Shown here in pieces: positions 18,114 to 25,312 of a DNA stretch of 64,000 bases. This stretch comes from a virus, in the IMG/VR virus record IMGVR_UViG_3300032268_001483, positions 1 to 64,000 of that record. One strand, written 5' to 3'. The notes beneath the pieces were generated by a model. That model did no database searches, was not told where the DNA came from, and saw nothing but the letters and a program-made list of their open reading frames with translations. How positions within the stretch are numbered: the first letter of the stretch is position 1; each line of letters starts with the position of its first letter. A program made the translations under genes and the position numbers.

Positions 18114-18532
18114 TTTATTACACCAAAACCTCTCATTATGTTTAGTAATTCCTCATGTAGATTTCCGATTTTTCTCGGTGTACTTTTAGATAAATAAAGT
18201 TCTACGTTATTTGGTGAAACCCAAGGTGTTACACCATTATCATCAATTTGTAATACATATTTTATTTTTGAAAGAGCCTCTGCAATTTTCCTTTCATCTC
18301 TTGAGTTTGCAGCATTTTTCAAAAGTTTGAGATGTATAGTTAGTGCTTCTACTTCTTTTTCAAACTTACTTAGAAACATGGTTTTAATTACATTTCTATA
18401 GAATACAAATAACTTGTCTGAATTTAGTTTATTCGTGGTAACATCTATATTCATAAGGAATTTCTCCAGATTAAAAACTTTATTATCTGACATAAAATCT
18501 TCGAATAGTTTAATATAATTTGTTTTTTTCAT
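18110..18532 (-). CDS. Tagged helical protein, 140 aa
   Basis: Begins MKKTNYIKLFEDFMSD, a CTS-like tag shifted by three residues. The rest is mostly helical and basic. Function unknown. Its 3' end overlaps the kinase-like gene by 4 bases in convergent orientation. It lies 8 bases downstream of another tagged gene. Confidence 0.6.
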   Translation of the reverse strand: MKKTNYIKLFEDFMSDNKVFNLEKFLMNIDVTTNKLNSDKLFVFYRNVIKTMFLSKFEKEVEALTIHLKLLKNAANSRDERKIAEALSKIKYVLQIDDNGVTPWVSPNNVELYLSKSTPRKIGNLHEELLNIMRGFGVIN

Positions 18533-18540
18533 AAGTGTTA

Positions 18541-18801
18541 TTATTTTTTCTTATTGATAAATTCTTCTACTTTACCTTTTATATCTTGGTTTTTCAGTTT
18601 TCCACTAATAACACTTGATGCAATAGAAAATAGTGGGTCTTTTTGATAACGAATTGCCCATTTTTTTCTATCTTCCTTCATTACTTTATAGTTTTTGAGC
18701 ATATCATTTACTTTCTTAACCATATCAATAACTTCTTGTGAATCCTTTTTTGATTCAAATATATCTCCGGAGAAATTTTCAAATAATTTTAAATGTTTCA
18801 T
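18541..18801 (-). CDS. Tagged helical protein, 86 aa
   Basis: Begins MKHLKLFENFSGD. The remainder is a short Lys-rich helical protein without recognised motifs. It is first in a two-gene operon read from the element at 18817-18830. Confidence 0.6.
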   Translation of the reverse strand: MKHLKLFENFSGDIFESKKDSQEVIDMVKKVNDMLKNYKVMKEDRKKWAIRYQKDPLFSIASSVISGKLKNQDIKGKVEEFINKKK

Positions 18802-18816
18802 AATTAATTTTATTTT

Positions 18817-18830
18817 TATATATTAAATTT
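18817..18830 (-). promoter_or_regulatory. Phage-type promoter element
   Basis: AAATTTAATATATA on the minus strand, followed by AAATAAAA and the ATG at 18801. Confidence 0.6.
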
Positions 18831-18838
18831 CTAAAACT

Positions 18839-20824
18839 TTAATTAACAGTTACTGTCCATCCGAGTCCGACTAAGTTCGTTTTTGCAGTTTCTCCCGCAC
18901 CAGTCGGTGCTTGATTTGTACCACCACTTAAATCTAAAGTAGTTGGTGTTACACCGGAAGATTCAAGAGCTATCAGTATATTGTTTACTGTGGTTTCAGA
19001 TAGTGCATTATTGGCAAAATTATAAGTTGCCGCAGCAAATCCAGAGGCTCCTATGACTAAATCTGTCAAAGAAGTATTTGAATTAATTCCACAATTCCCA
19101 ACTACCGTTTGTAGAGCTGAGAGATTCAAAGCTGTCAATCCAGCTAAGGTATATAATTCTAAATCATCTCCGACTGTTGTCAAAGAATTTAAATCAATAG
19201 TAACTAAATTGTTTTGACCGTTCATATTTAATTCTCCACTAACTGTTCCTAATAACGGTAAATTTACAGTCGTTAAACTAGTATTTGAATAAATTTGACA
19301 ATCACCGACTATATTTACTAAAGAAGGGAAATCTAATAAAGTTATATTTTCATTCGAATAAATATTGTTGCTCGAACCAATAGTTTGTAAAGAGGAAAAA
19401 TCCACTGATGTCAAAACACCATTCGAATAAATGTAATTATCAGAATTGATTCCAGTTAATTGTGGTAAACTAATTGTCTCTAATGAAGGATTGTTATTAA
19501 TAGTGCTATAACTATTTATTATTTCTAATAATGGAAGACTCAATGCTGTTAGACCTACATTATAAATTTCATTCGCTCCTTGAATATACTTCAAATTTGA
19601 AATACTCAAATTCAACAAATTTGGATTATCGTAAAGTCCATTATTATTACTAACTGTACCTAAACTTGATAAATCTATTGATACAAGTGCAGGATTATTA
19701 AAGATACTATTATTGGAATCAACAAATAATAAATTTGAAAAATCTACTGTTTCTAAGTAAGTGTTTTCATACACGGAATTTTCACCAACGACTACTTCTA
19801 AAGATGGCATACTTAGTGCTGTTAATCCAAGATCTCTAATTTTATTTTCTCCACCAATATATTTCAAATTTTGAACATTGAGAGTTGTTAATAGTGGATT
19901 CGTAAAAATTTGATTGTTTGAACTTACAGTTCCTAAAATGGATAAATCTATAGATATAAGTGATGGATTATCATTAATTACATTAAGTCCTACATTTTTT
20001 AACGCAGATAGATTTATCGTCTGTAAATTTGCATTTCCATATATTTGATTATCAGTGTTCAGTGACTCCAAAGACGATAAATTTAAATCCGTTATCGAAT
20101 TAGAATATATTGCATTACTATCAGCAATTTTTAGATTCGATAGATTCAAATTCGTAAGTGATGAATTGGTATAGATACTATTGCTCGTTCTAACATATTC
20201 AAGCGAAGATAAGTCTAAATCTGTTAGATTTGTTTCAAATATAGTATTACTACCATCTACACGCTGAAGAGATCCAATTAGTAAATTAGATAAGTCACTT
20301 ATTGCATTACTACCTACATACAATAATGATGATAAATCAACAGATAAAGAAGCATTATTATCAGCAAATGAATTGTCTGAACTAATATATTTCAAAGAGC
20401 TTAAATCGATTGTTGTTAGTTCGGTATTTCCTATAATGAGGCTATCGTGTCCGATTGATTCTAAGTTTGATAAATTCAAATTAGTCAGAGATAGGTTATT
20501 TTGAATAGAAATCAAATCTCCACAAGTTTTTAAGTTAGAAATATCCAAATCTGTAATCTCTGTGTATGAAGCCTCAATTTTATTAATTACGGTTTGAGTT
20601 GTAGAATCTGAAATTGAACCAGTTCCAAAAATTTTGTAATTTATTACAACCTGGCTATCTGTACTATCATTAAATTTATTAGGTATTGGTAAAGTGACAA
20701 CCGAACTAACAGTAGCACCAGATTTCACTGAAGCTGAATTATTTTCTATTCCAAAATATTTATATCCTGATGGTGCGTTTCCTGTACTTGTCAATCCGTT
20801 CTCTTTCAAAATAATCTTTCTCAT
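18839..20824 (-). CDS. Leucine-rich-repeat (BspA-like) protein
   Basis: A 661-residue protein made almost wholly of about 22-23-residue repeats of the form LxxIDLSSLxxIxxxNxIxxNxx, starting near residue 75 and running to about 620. This is the leucine-rich-repeat type seen in BspA-like and receptor-L-like surface proteins. There is no signal peptide or CTS-like tag. The N-terminal 70 residues look like a beta domain and the C-terminus ends in a GWTVTVN strand. A virion surface binding protein is the most likely role. Repeats run in the minus strand only and are protein repeats, not DNA-level tandem copies. Confidence 0.75.
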   Translation of the reverse strand: MRKIILKENGLTSTGNAPSGYKYFGIENNSASVKSGATVSSVVTLPIPNKFNDSTDSQVVINYKIFGTGSISDSTTQTVINKIEASYTEITDLDISNLKTCGDLISIQNNLSLTNLNLSNLESIGHDSLIIGNTELTTIDLSSLKYISSDNSFADNNASLSVDLSSLLYVGSNAISDLSNLLIGSLQRVDGSNTIFETNLTDLDLSSLEYVRTSNSIYTNSSLTNLNLSNLKIADSNAIYSNSITDLNLSSLESLNTDNQIYGNANLQTINLSALKNVGLNVINDNPSLISIDLSILGTVSSNNQIFTNPLLTTLNVQNLKYIGGENKIRDLGLTALSMPSLEVVVGENSVYENTYLETVDFSNLLFVDSNNSIFNNPALVSIDLSSLGTVSNNNGLYDNPNLLNLSISNLKYIQGANEIYNVGLTALSLPLLEIINSYSTINNNPSLETISLPQLTGINSDNYIYSNGVLTSVDFSSLQTIGSSNNIYSNENITLLDFPSLVNIVGDCQIYSNTSLTTVNLPLLGTVSGELNMNGQNNLVTIDLNSLTTVGDDLELYTLAGLTALNLSALQTVVGNCGINSNTSLTDLVIGASGFAAATYNFANNALSETTVNNILIALESSGVTPTTLDLSGGTNQAPTGAGETAKTNLVGLGWTVTVN

Positions 20825-20839
20825 TACGACTTTTTTTAT

Positions 20840-20860
20840 TTATATATATTAATATATAAA
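20840..20860. promoter_or_regulatory. Divergent pair of phage-type promoter elements
   Basis: The near-palindromic stretch carries TTAATATATATAAA on the minus strand (for the repeat protein) and TTAATATATAAA on the plus strand (for the membrane protein genes), sharing the central TTAA. Confidence 0.6.
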
Positions 20861-20878
20861 TAAAAATAAATCTTATTT

Positions 20879-21085
20879 ATGAATCTAAAAGATAAATTTC
20901 TATGGATCTTAGCTTTCATCTGGACAAATATCCTTCCACTTCTACTTGTTGTTGGATTTTGTATTGGAGTATTTTTCAATCTTGCTTATGTACAAAATCT
21001 ATCATTCACCTTATCATTGATTATTACAATCGTTGGTGGTGTCGGATTAATATTCGGATTTGGAAAATTATTACAAAAATGGTAA
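20879..21085 (+). CDS. Small membrane protein, two transmembrane helices
   Basis: A 68-residue protein with hydrophobic segments at about 8-35 and 41-62. Its stop overlaps the start of the next membrane-protein gene (ATGGTAA). Size and layout would fit a holin, but there is no lysis gene next to it. Confidence 0.5.
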   Translation: MNLKDKFLWILAFIWTNILPLLLVVGFCIGVFFNLAYVQNLSFTLSLIITIVGGVGLIFGFGKLLQKW

Positions 21086-21471
21086 TCTTATTTATTCTTT
21101 CAGCAATTCTCATATCACTTGGTAAAGCTATTGCTGATATTGTTTCAGACGAATCAAATTGGCAAAAATCTATTTTTTCAACTTATAAAATAGAGAGTTT
21201 CTTCGGTTGCAAAGACAATACTTGGAAAAGAAAATACAGAGAAGATAAGTTATGGAATTATCTATTCTCAACGATATTGGTTTTCACAACTGATATATGG
21301 CACTTTGCAAATACAATATCTAAGATTGGATACTATTTAGGTTTATTAACAATATTGTTTTTGTCTCCTAATATACTTGCGAATATATTACTTATTTTTG
21401 TACATTTAGTTTTGAATACTTCTCTTTTTCATATTTTTTACCACCACATTTTGAGAAAACCGAATAACTAA
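21079..21471 (+). CDS. Membrane protein, 130 aa
   Basis: The start at the ATG 21079 overlaps the stop of the preceding gene; an overlapping longer frame from 20902 is out of register with that gene and is rejected. Hydrophobic segments lie at about 1-20, 60-80 and 85-115, with a charged cytoplasmic-type loop containing WKRKYREDK between. Function unknown; probably works with the upstream membrane protein. Confidence 0.5.
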   Translation: MVILFILSAILISLGKAIADIVSDESNWQKSIFSTYKIESFFGCKDNTWKRKYREDKLWNYLFSTILVFTTDIWHFANTISKIGYYLGLLTILFLSPNILANILLIFVHLVLNTSLFHIFYHHILRKPNN

Positions 21472-21576
21472 TTTACATCACCATTATTGTGAATCTAAGT
21501 CATCACGATTTTCGTCTACTTTTTATACTTTTGTGAATATATAATTTATATTCAAAAATTAAAAAATCACAAAATT

Positions 21577-22050
21577 ATGAAAACAAATTTATTTTTACTC
21601 GCAGCAACAATCTTTACTCTTCTTTTCACAAGTTGTAAAAAAACAGAAGAAATCACACCACTACAAAAAAACTTAACTACACTACAACAAACCTCGTGGC
21701 AAGTTATCTCAGTAACTTCACCAGAAAAAGAAGTCGAAATTACTTGGGAAACAAAATTTCCAAAATTCAATTTCGGTAGTGATTATGTAGAAATGAAACT
21801 CGGTAGAGATATTTGTACAAAATATTTCTCAAACAACTCAAGTCAAATACAAGTAAATAATTTAGGTACTTGCCAAATCACAAATCCAGATCATCAAATG
21901 TTATCAAATTTACTTGAAGGGGAATTCACAGTTAATACCACCGCTTCTGGGGATATAATTCTCAAAAATAATTTAGATACAGAGATTCTACTTAGACGTA
22001 TAAACCAAATAAATACGACCACAACACAAGGTACAAATATTATCTTGTAA
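21577..22050 (+). CDS. Lipoprotein, 157 aa
   Basis: Signal peptide with lipobox TLLFTSC (Cys near residue 20) followed by KK, then a beta-rich domain with WQVISVTSPE, a lipocalin-like arrangement common in Bacteroidota lipoproteins. Followed by a strong terminator. Probably exported to the outer membrane of the host. Confidence 0.6.
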   Translation: MKTNLFLLAATIFTLLFTSCKKTEEITPLQKNLTTLQQTSWQVISVTSPEKEVEITWETKFPKFNFGSDYVEMKLGRDICTKYFSNNSSQIQVNNLGTCQITNPDHQMLSNLLEGEFTVNTTASGDIILKNNLDTEILLRRINQINTTTTQGTNIIL

Positions 22051-22080
22051 AAAAAAATCCTCTTTTCAGAGGGTTTTTTT
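22051..22080 (+). terminator. Intrinsic terminator
   Basis: TCCTCT-TTTC-AGAGGG hairpin with A run before and seven T after, directly behind the lipoprotein stop codon. Confidence 0.8.
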
Positions 22081-22087
22081 CATAAAA

Positions 22088-22099
22088 TTTTATATATAG
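22088..22099 (+). promoter_or_regulatory. Phage-type promoter element
   Basis: TTTTATATATAG followed by AAATAAAAG and the ATG at 22114. Confidence 0.55.
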
Positions 22100-22113
22100 A
22101 AATAAAAGTTAAA

Positions 22114-22515
22114 ATGAAACACATAAAAAAATTCGAATCATTTGAACCAGGACCCGCTCCAGAAATAGATATTAAGACATCTCAAATAACTGGGAAGATA
22201 AATTATGTTAAAGGTATCTATTCACAAAAATTAAGAGATATATTAAATGAGTTAAAATCTAAGGGAGATGAAGTTGCTTATTTTCTACTATGGGTAGAAG
22301 ACGAGTTACAAAATGATGGTTACGAATTGATCGACATTGACACTGACTCGGTTCGACCATACTATCTTGAGATAGAAATTGATGAAAAGAAGACTTGGAA
22401 GAAAATTGATGAGTGGACTAATCAAATATATAGTGAGAAAAGAGATGGTAGATTCGGTAGTATAGAAATGGATAAATTTATGAAAAATTATGTTTCTTTG
22501 ATTAAAGAACTTTAA
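22114..22515 (+). CDS. Tagged protein, 133 aa
   Basis: Begins MKHIKKFESFEPG. The body is acidic, helical at the start and the end, with no recognised family. Confidence 0.6.
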   Translation: MKHIKKFESFEPGPAPEIDIKTSQITGKINYVKGIYSQKLRDILNELKSKGDEVAYFLLWVEDELQNDGYELIDIDTDSVRPYYLEIEIDEKKTWKKIDEWTNQIYSEKRDGRFGSIEMDKFMKNYVSLIKEL

Positions 22516-22541
22516 TTAGATCCCATAGTATAATTTGTACT

Positions 22542-22745
22542 ATGAAAGAAAAAAAACCATTTCAATTTAAATTAGAAACAGATCCACTGATGCACTTTTT
22601 TTCAATTTGTTCATCAGTGGTTTTTTCATATTTTTATTTTCCCGGGAATTTAGCTTCTCCTGTTACATTAGTTGCACTACTCATCAGTAATTTTATTTCT
22701 GTAAACATCGTGAGTAATTTTATGAGATATATAAAAGGAGAATAA
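22542..22745 (+). CDS. Small membrane protein, 67 aa
   Basis: A basic, charged N-terminus followed by two hydrophobic segments at about 18-36 and 41-60. A TATAATTTG box ends 3 bases before the ATG, so it may be transcribed without a leader. Confidence 0.45.
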   Translation: MKEKKPFQFKLETDPLMHFFSICSSVVFSYFYFPGNLASPVTLVALLISNFISVNIVSNFMRYIKGE

Positions 22746-22752
22746 GAAAGAT

Positions 22753-22947
22753 TTATTTCAAAATAAACCCATCCACGACAATAATTCTATCGAATTTCAG
22801 AATAGAAATGTCTTTCAAATATTTACTTTCTAATCTATCATATTCTTCAACTGATAAATTACTAAACTCAAGTTCATCATTCAGCTTATCCAAATCCTTT
22901 CTACTTTCTTGAGCTTTTTTTACCATTTCTTGATACAGTTTTATCAA
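22753..22947 (-). CDS. Small helical ORF lying in frame behind a stop codon
   Basis: Charged coiled-coil-like sequence (AQESRKDLDKLNDELEF). There is no good start: a TTG at 22947 or an ATG at 22926. The frame is open all the way up to the TAA (22987-22989) of the preceding gene and is in the same frame as that gene, so this could be the second half of a split or read-through protein. Confidence 0.4.
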   Translation of the reverse strand: MIKLYQEMVKKAQESRKDLDKLNDELEFSNLSVEEYDRLESKYLKDISILKFDRIIVVDGFILK

Positions 22948-22986
22948 ATCTTCTGCTTTATCTGATAAGTAACATATATCTATTGT

Positions 22987-23253
22987 TTAAGCTATTACAA
23001 AATCATTAAAATAAAAACAAGCAGTTTCAACTAATTCATCATATCTTGAATCAACCCAAATATCAACAACTAACCCAAAGTTGTCATCACTTACTTTAAC
23101 ATCTACGATGTTTCCTGGTTCAGCAATATCATTAATAAAATCATTTACGCAATCAACAAAGAATAGTGATTCGGTTTTATCATTATCTAAGTTTGTGATG
23201 ATTGTATTATCAAAAAATAAATTACCTTTTTGTATAGTTAAGAAGTTGCTCAT
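22987..23253 (-). CDS. Hypothetical early protein, 88 aa
   Basis: Acidic protein, not recognised. It has a near-perfect host-type promoter and probably is expressed early. The frame continues open after its TAA for 78 codons. Confidence 0.5.
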   Translation of the reverse strand: MSNFLTIQKGNLFFDNTIITNLDNDKTESLFFVDCVNDFINDIAEPGNIVDVKVSDDNFGLVVDIWVDSRYDELVETACFYFNDFVIA

Positions 23254-23275
23254 AGTATTTGTATTTTTAGTGATA

Positions 23276-23306
23276 CAAAGATAAGGCTAAAAATTGAAAA
23301 ATCAAA
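23276..23306 (-). promoter_or_regulatory. Host-type (Bacteroidota) promoter
   Basis: On the minus strand TTTG (23303-23306), 19 bases, TATCTTTG (23276-23283); the ATG at 23253 is 22 bases further. Confidence 0.8.
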
Positions 23307-23320
23307 TATTTTTTGAGTTT

Positions 23321-23839
23321 TTAATTAGAAATTTTCAAAAATTCTTCAATCAATTCATCTTGTCCATAAAAGGTAAACAAATTATTCTCCTTTAAGAAAT
23401 TTTTAATTTCTTCTTTAGCTTCAACTTTTGAAAAAAATTCACTCATATATAAATCTATTAGTTTGTCTAAACAAGCAGTTACACACTCTGGATGTGTATG
23501 AAAGTATTCACTATAAAATATAGTTGCCTTTGATTCAATAATGAATTGCCAATTACTATCATCCTCTTTTTTGACATCATTATGGTAACCATTATCAATG
23601 AAGAATTTAAAAGCTTGTTGTAAAAGTGGAGCACTAACAACGACATCTAAATCTGGTTCCCACATATCAATATATTGAGACTTTGTCCACTTTGAAATTG
23701 ATTCATCGGATTTGACTCTTACCACATTTTGTTGATTGTTTGAATTGTAATAACCCAAGCACGGTTTATCAAATCCGATTTTTTCGAGATTGTAAGATTG
23801 ATTGTAGTTACAGAATTCTGAGTCAAAATTATAGTACAT
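23321..23839 (-). CDS. Hypothetical protein, 172 aa
   Basis: Not recognised. Tyr/Asn-rich N-terminus, central WQFIIESKATIFYSEYFHTHPE, helical C-terminus. It is followed in the same direction by the small early gene at 22987. Confidence 0.45.
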   Translation of the reverse strand: MYYNFDSEFCNYNQSYNLEKIGFDKPCLGYYNSNNQQNVVRVKSDESISKWTKSQYIDMWEPDLDVVVSAPLLQQAFKFFIDNGYHNDVKKEDDSNWQFIIESKATIFYSEYFHTHPECVTACLDKLIDLYMSEFFSKVEAKEEIKNFLKENNLFTFYGQDELIEEFLKISN

Positions 23840-23868
23840 TCTAAGTAAATTTATTTGTATATCTATTA

Positions 23869-24099
23869 TTAAAGATTATGTTTAGATAAGAGATAATCGG
23901 TAGCCCTGATTTCTCTATCAAACCATTCACCCGGAAATTTTTCTTCAGATTTTAATATATCTAACCTATTCCTCCAATCCAATAGTTCATCAATCGTAGG
24001 TAATATTGAAGTATGGATATAAGTAATGTATAAAATACTAGAATCAATATCTAATTCTCTAGCAATTTTATCTTCTTCAGCACTTTTCAATCTAAGCAT
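23869..24099 (-). CDS. Hypothetical protein, 76 aa
   Basis: Small charged protein without recognised motifs, 29 bases upstream of the next gene in the same direction. A TATATATAG-type element lies just upstream at about 24113-24123. Confidence 0.4.
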   Translation of the reverse strand: MLRLKSAEEDKIARELDIDSSILYITYIHTSILPTIDELLDWRNRLDILKSEEKFPGEWFDREIRATDYLLSKHNL

Positions 24100-24136
24100 A
24101 AAAAAATCTCCTATACTATATATAGAAAATTTTCTA

Positions 24137-24214
24137 TTATTCTGTGTCTAAAAACCCTAAAAAATAAAAAATTAATAACATTGCTAAGAGCACAAATAAA
24201 AGACTTGTTGTCAT
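24137..24214 (-). CDS. Single-pass membrane microprotein (25 aa)
   Basis: ATG at 24214, TAA at 24137. One hydrophobic helix (LLFVLLAMLLIFYFLGF) and a short acidic tail. Second of two similar tiny membrane ORFs in this gap. Confidence 0.35.
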   Translation of the reverse strand: MTTSLLFVLLAMLLIFYFLGFLDTE

Positions 24215-24298
24215 AATCGATTTGTAATTTTTTTAATTATTTCTATTTCCACATTCCCAATTTTTTTACTATTACAATTTTCATGTTCCTATTATTCT

Positions 24299-24409
24299 TT
24301 AGACAAATGGAAGAATAATTAAACAAATTAAAATGATTAAAAGAGAGAATCCAATAATTCTCGCTGAATCAACATATTGTTTTTCTTCCCTACTCAATCT
24401 CTTTTTCAT
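24299..24409 (-). CDS. Single-pass membrane microprotein (36 aa)
   Basis: ATG at 24409, TAA at 24299. A basic start (MKKRLSREEKQYVD) precedes one long hydrophobic helix. Layout fits a small holin-like or membrane-modulating protein; no family recognised. Confidence 0.4.
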   Translation of the reverse strand: MKKRLSREEKQYVDSARIIGFSLLIILICLIILPFV

Positions 24410-24432
24410 TATTTTTTTGATTTGGTTAAAGT

Positions 24433-24462
24433 AAAAAAAACCTCACCTGAGATTCCGGTGAG
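24433..24462 (-). terminator. Intrinsic terminator closing the RNA block
   Basis: On the minus strand CTCACC, 9-base loop, GGTGAG, then G and eight T. Confidence 0.8.
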
Positions 24463-24464
24463 TA

Positions 24465-24715
24465 GATTTTAGCTGGTTTGTTTGCTTTCAAAAAACCAAT
24501 TAGTGTCTTACCACATTTAAAACAGTCAAGCTACTGGGAGACTCTGCTACCTGCCTTATTTCCCAAGACCCCGTTTATAAGACCTGTTCGGGGTTCCAGC
24601 CACACCTTTTTTTAGTAACGGTGCCAAATCTTTAGGTATCTCTTACCTATCAAAAAAAGATTCACACCTATCCTTGCTTTATTTCTAACCTGGGGAGTTT
24701 CAGTGTGAATTCTAC
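24465..24715 (-). ncRNA. Block of candidate structured RNA
   Basis: About 250 bases without an ORF, richer in G and C than the surroundings. Paired segments: GTGTGAA/TTCACAC (24703-24709 with 24661-24667, followed on the minus strand by a T run), AGGTA/TACCT near 24634-24648, CGGGGT/ACCCCG (24589-24594 with 24568-24573) and TCCCA/TGGGA (24561-24565 with 24535-24539). It starts just after the stop of the gene at 24725 and ends at a terminator. It may be one or more small RNAs cut from the operon transcript. No tRNA could be fitted. Confidence 0.5.
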
Positions 24716-24724
24716 AATTATATT

Positions 24725-24973
24725 TCAATCTAAAATTTTGTTTATTGAATTCTCTCTATTTTCTATGATTTGTTCCAATTCCCATTCTTCTTTATGAAAA
24801 ATCTTATTTGCTAAGTCGACAATACGCTCCAAAGCATCATCTGGGTGAATCATACCACCCCAATATTTATCAATATCATCTCTATCTATAGAAGTCAGAA
24901 TGCCGATAGCCGCGATTAATATTTTTCCTTCATCAGAATTATTAATATCACATATTTTTTTAAAATTAATCAT
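24725..24973 (-). CDS. Hypothetical protein, 82 aa
   Basis: Acidic helical protein with an IAAIGILTSIDRDDIDKYWGG segment; not recognised. Its ATG overlaps the stop of the upstream gene, so the two are coupled under a host-type promoter. Confidence 0.45.
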   Translation of the reverse strand: MINFKKICDINNSDEGKILIAAIGILTSIDRDDIDKYWGGMIHPDDALERIVDLANKIFHKEEWELEQIIENRENSINKILD

Positions 24974-25230
24974 TAGAAAAGAAAAAATTTAGATGAATTA
25001 AAAGTGTATTTTGATTTTCTTTTTTGGTGAAATTGATAACATTTATTTTTCTTCTCTGATTCAAAAACTTTGGTAAAGGTTTCAATGTGCGCATTTGACA
25101 TTGATTCCTTATTTTGTTTCATAAAGTTGTTGAAAAGATTATGGCAGGTATCAAGTTGCACAGTAGTCTGACAAGAATCGAGCACTTTAAGAACCCAGCA
25201 ATATTGATTTAGTATTTTTCTTTCTAACAT
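24973..25230 (-). CDS. Hypothetical early protein, 85 aa
   Basis: Small helical protein with three Cys (YCWVLKVLDSCQTT, TCHNLF) and a basic C-terminus. It heads the operon read from the host-type promoter at 25249. Confidence 0.45.
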   Translation of the reverse strand: MLERKILNQYCWVLKVLDSCQTTVQLDTCHNLFNNFMKQNKESMSNAHIETFTKVFESEKKNKCYQFHQKRKSKYTFNSSKFFLF

Positions 25231-25248
25231 AGTTTTTATATTTAGCTA

Positions 25249-25279
25249 CAAATATAATACAAAGCTTTGAAACCACAAA
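25249..25279 (-). promoter_or_regulatory. Host-type (Bacteroidota) promoter
   Basis: On the minus strand TTTG (25276-25279), 19 bases, TATATTTG (25249-25256); ATG at 25230 follows. Confidence 0.75.
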
Positions 25280-25312
25280 ATTTTTTAAATAAAAAAAACA
25301 CAAATTGTGGTT

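Noticed and set aside
18839-20824. CRISPR-like or tandem DNA repeat
   Set aside because: The repetition is at the protein level (leucine-rich repeats) with variable DNA and no fixed repeat/spacer structure.
20902-21078. Longer overlapping frame for the 130-residue membrane protein
   Set aside because: It runs inside the well-supported two-helix membrane gene in another frame and its sequence is Cys/Trp-rich nonsense in character.
24535-24600. Possible tRNA or T-arm (GTTCGGGGTTCC region)
   Set aside because: No combination gave acceptor, D, anticodon and T arms with normal spacing on either strand.
24661-24709. Resemblance of a hairpin (AGGTTAGAAATAAAGCAAGG) to the apical part of SRP RNA
   Set aside because: A GAAA loop and AAAGCA are present, but the symmetric-loop partners and the flanking GG/CC pairs of SRP RNA are missing.
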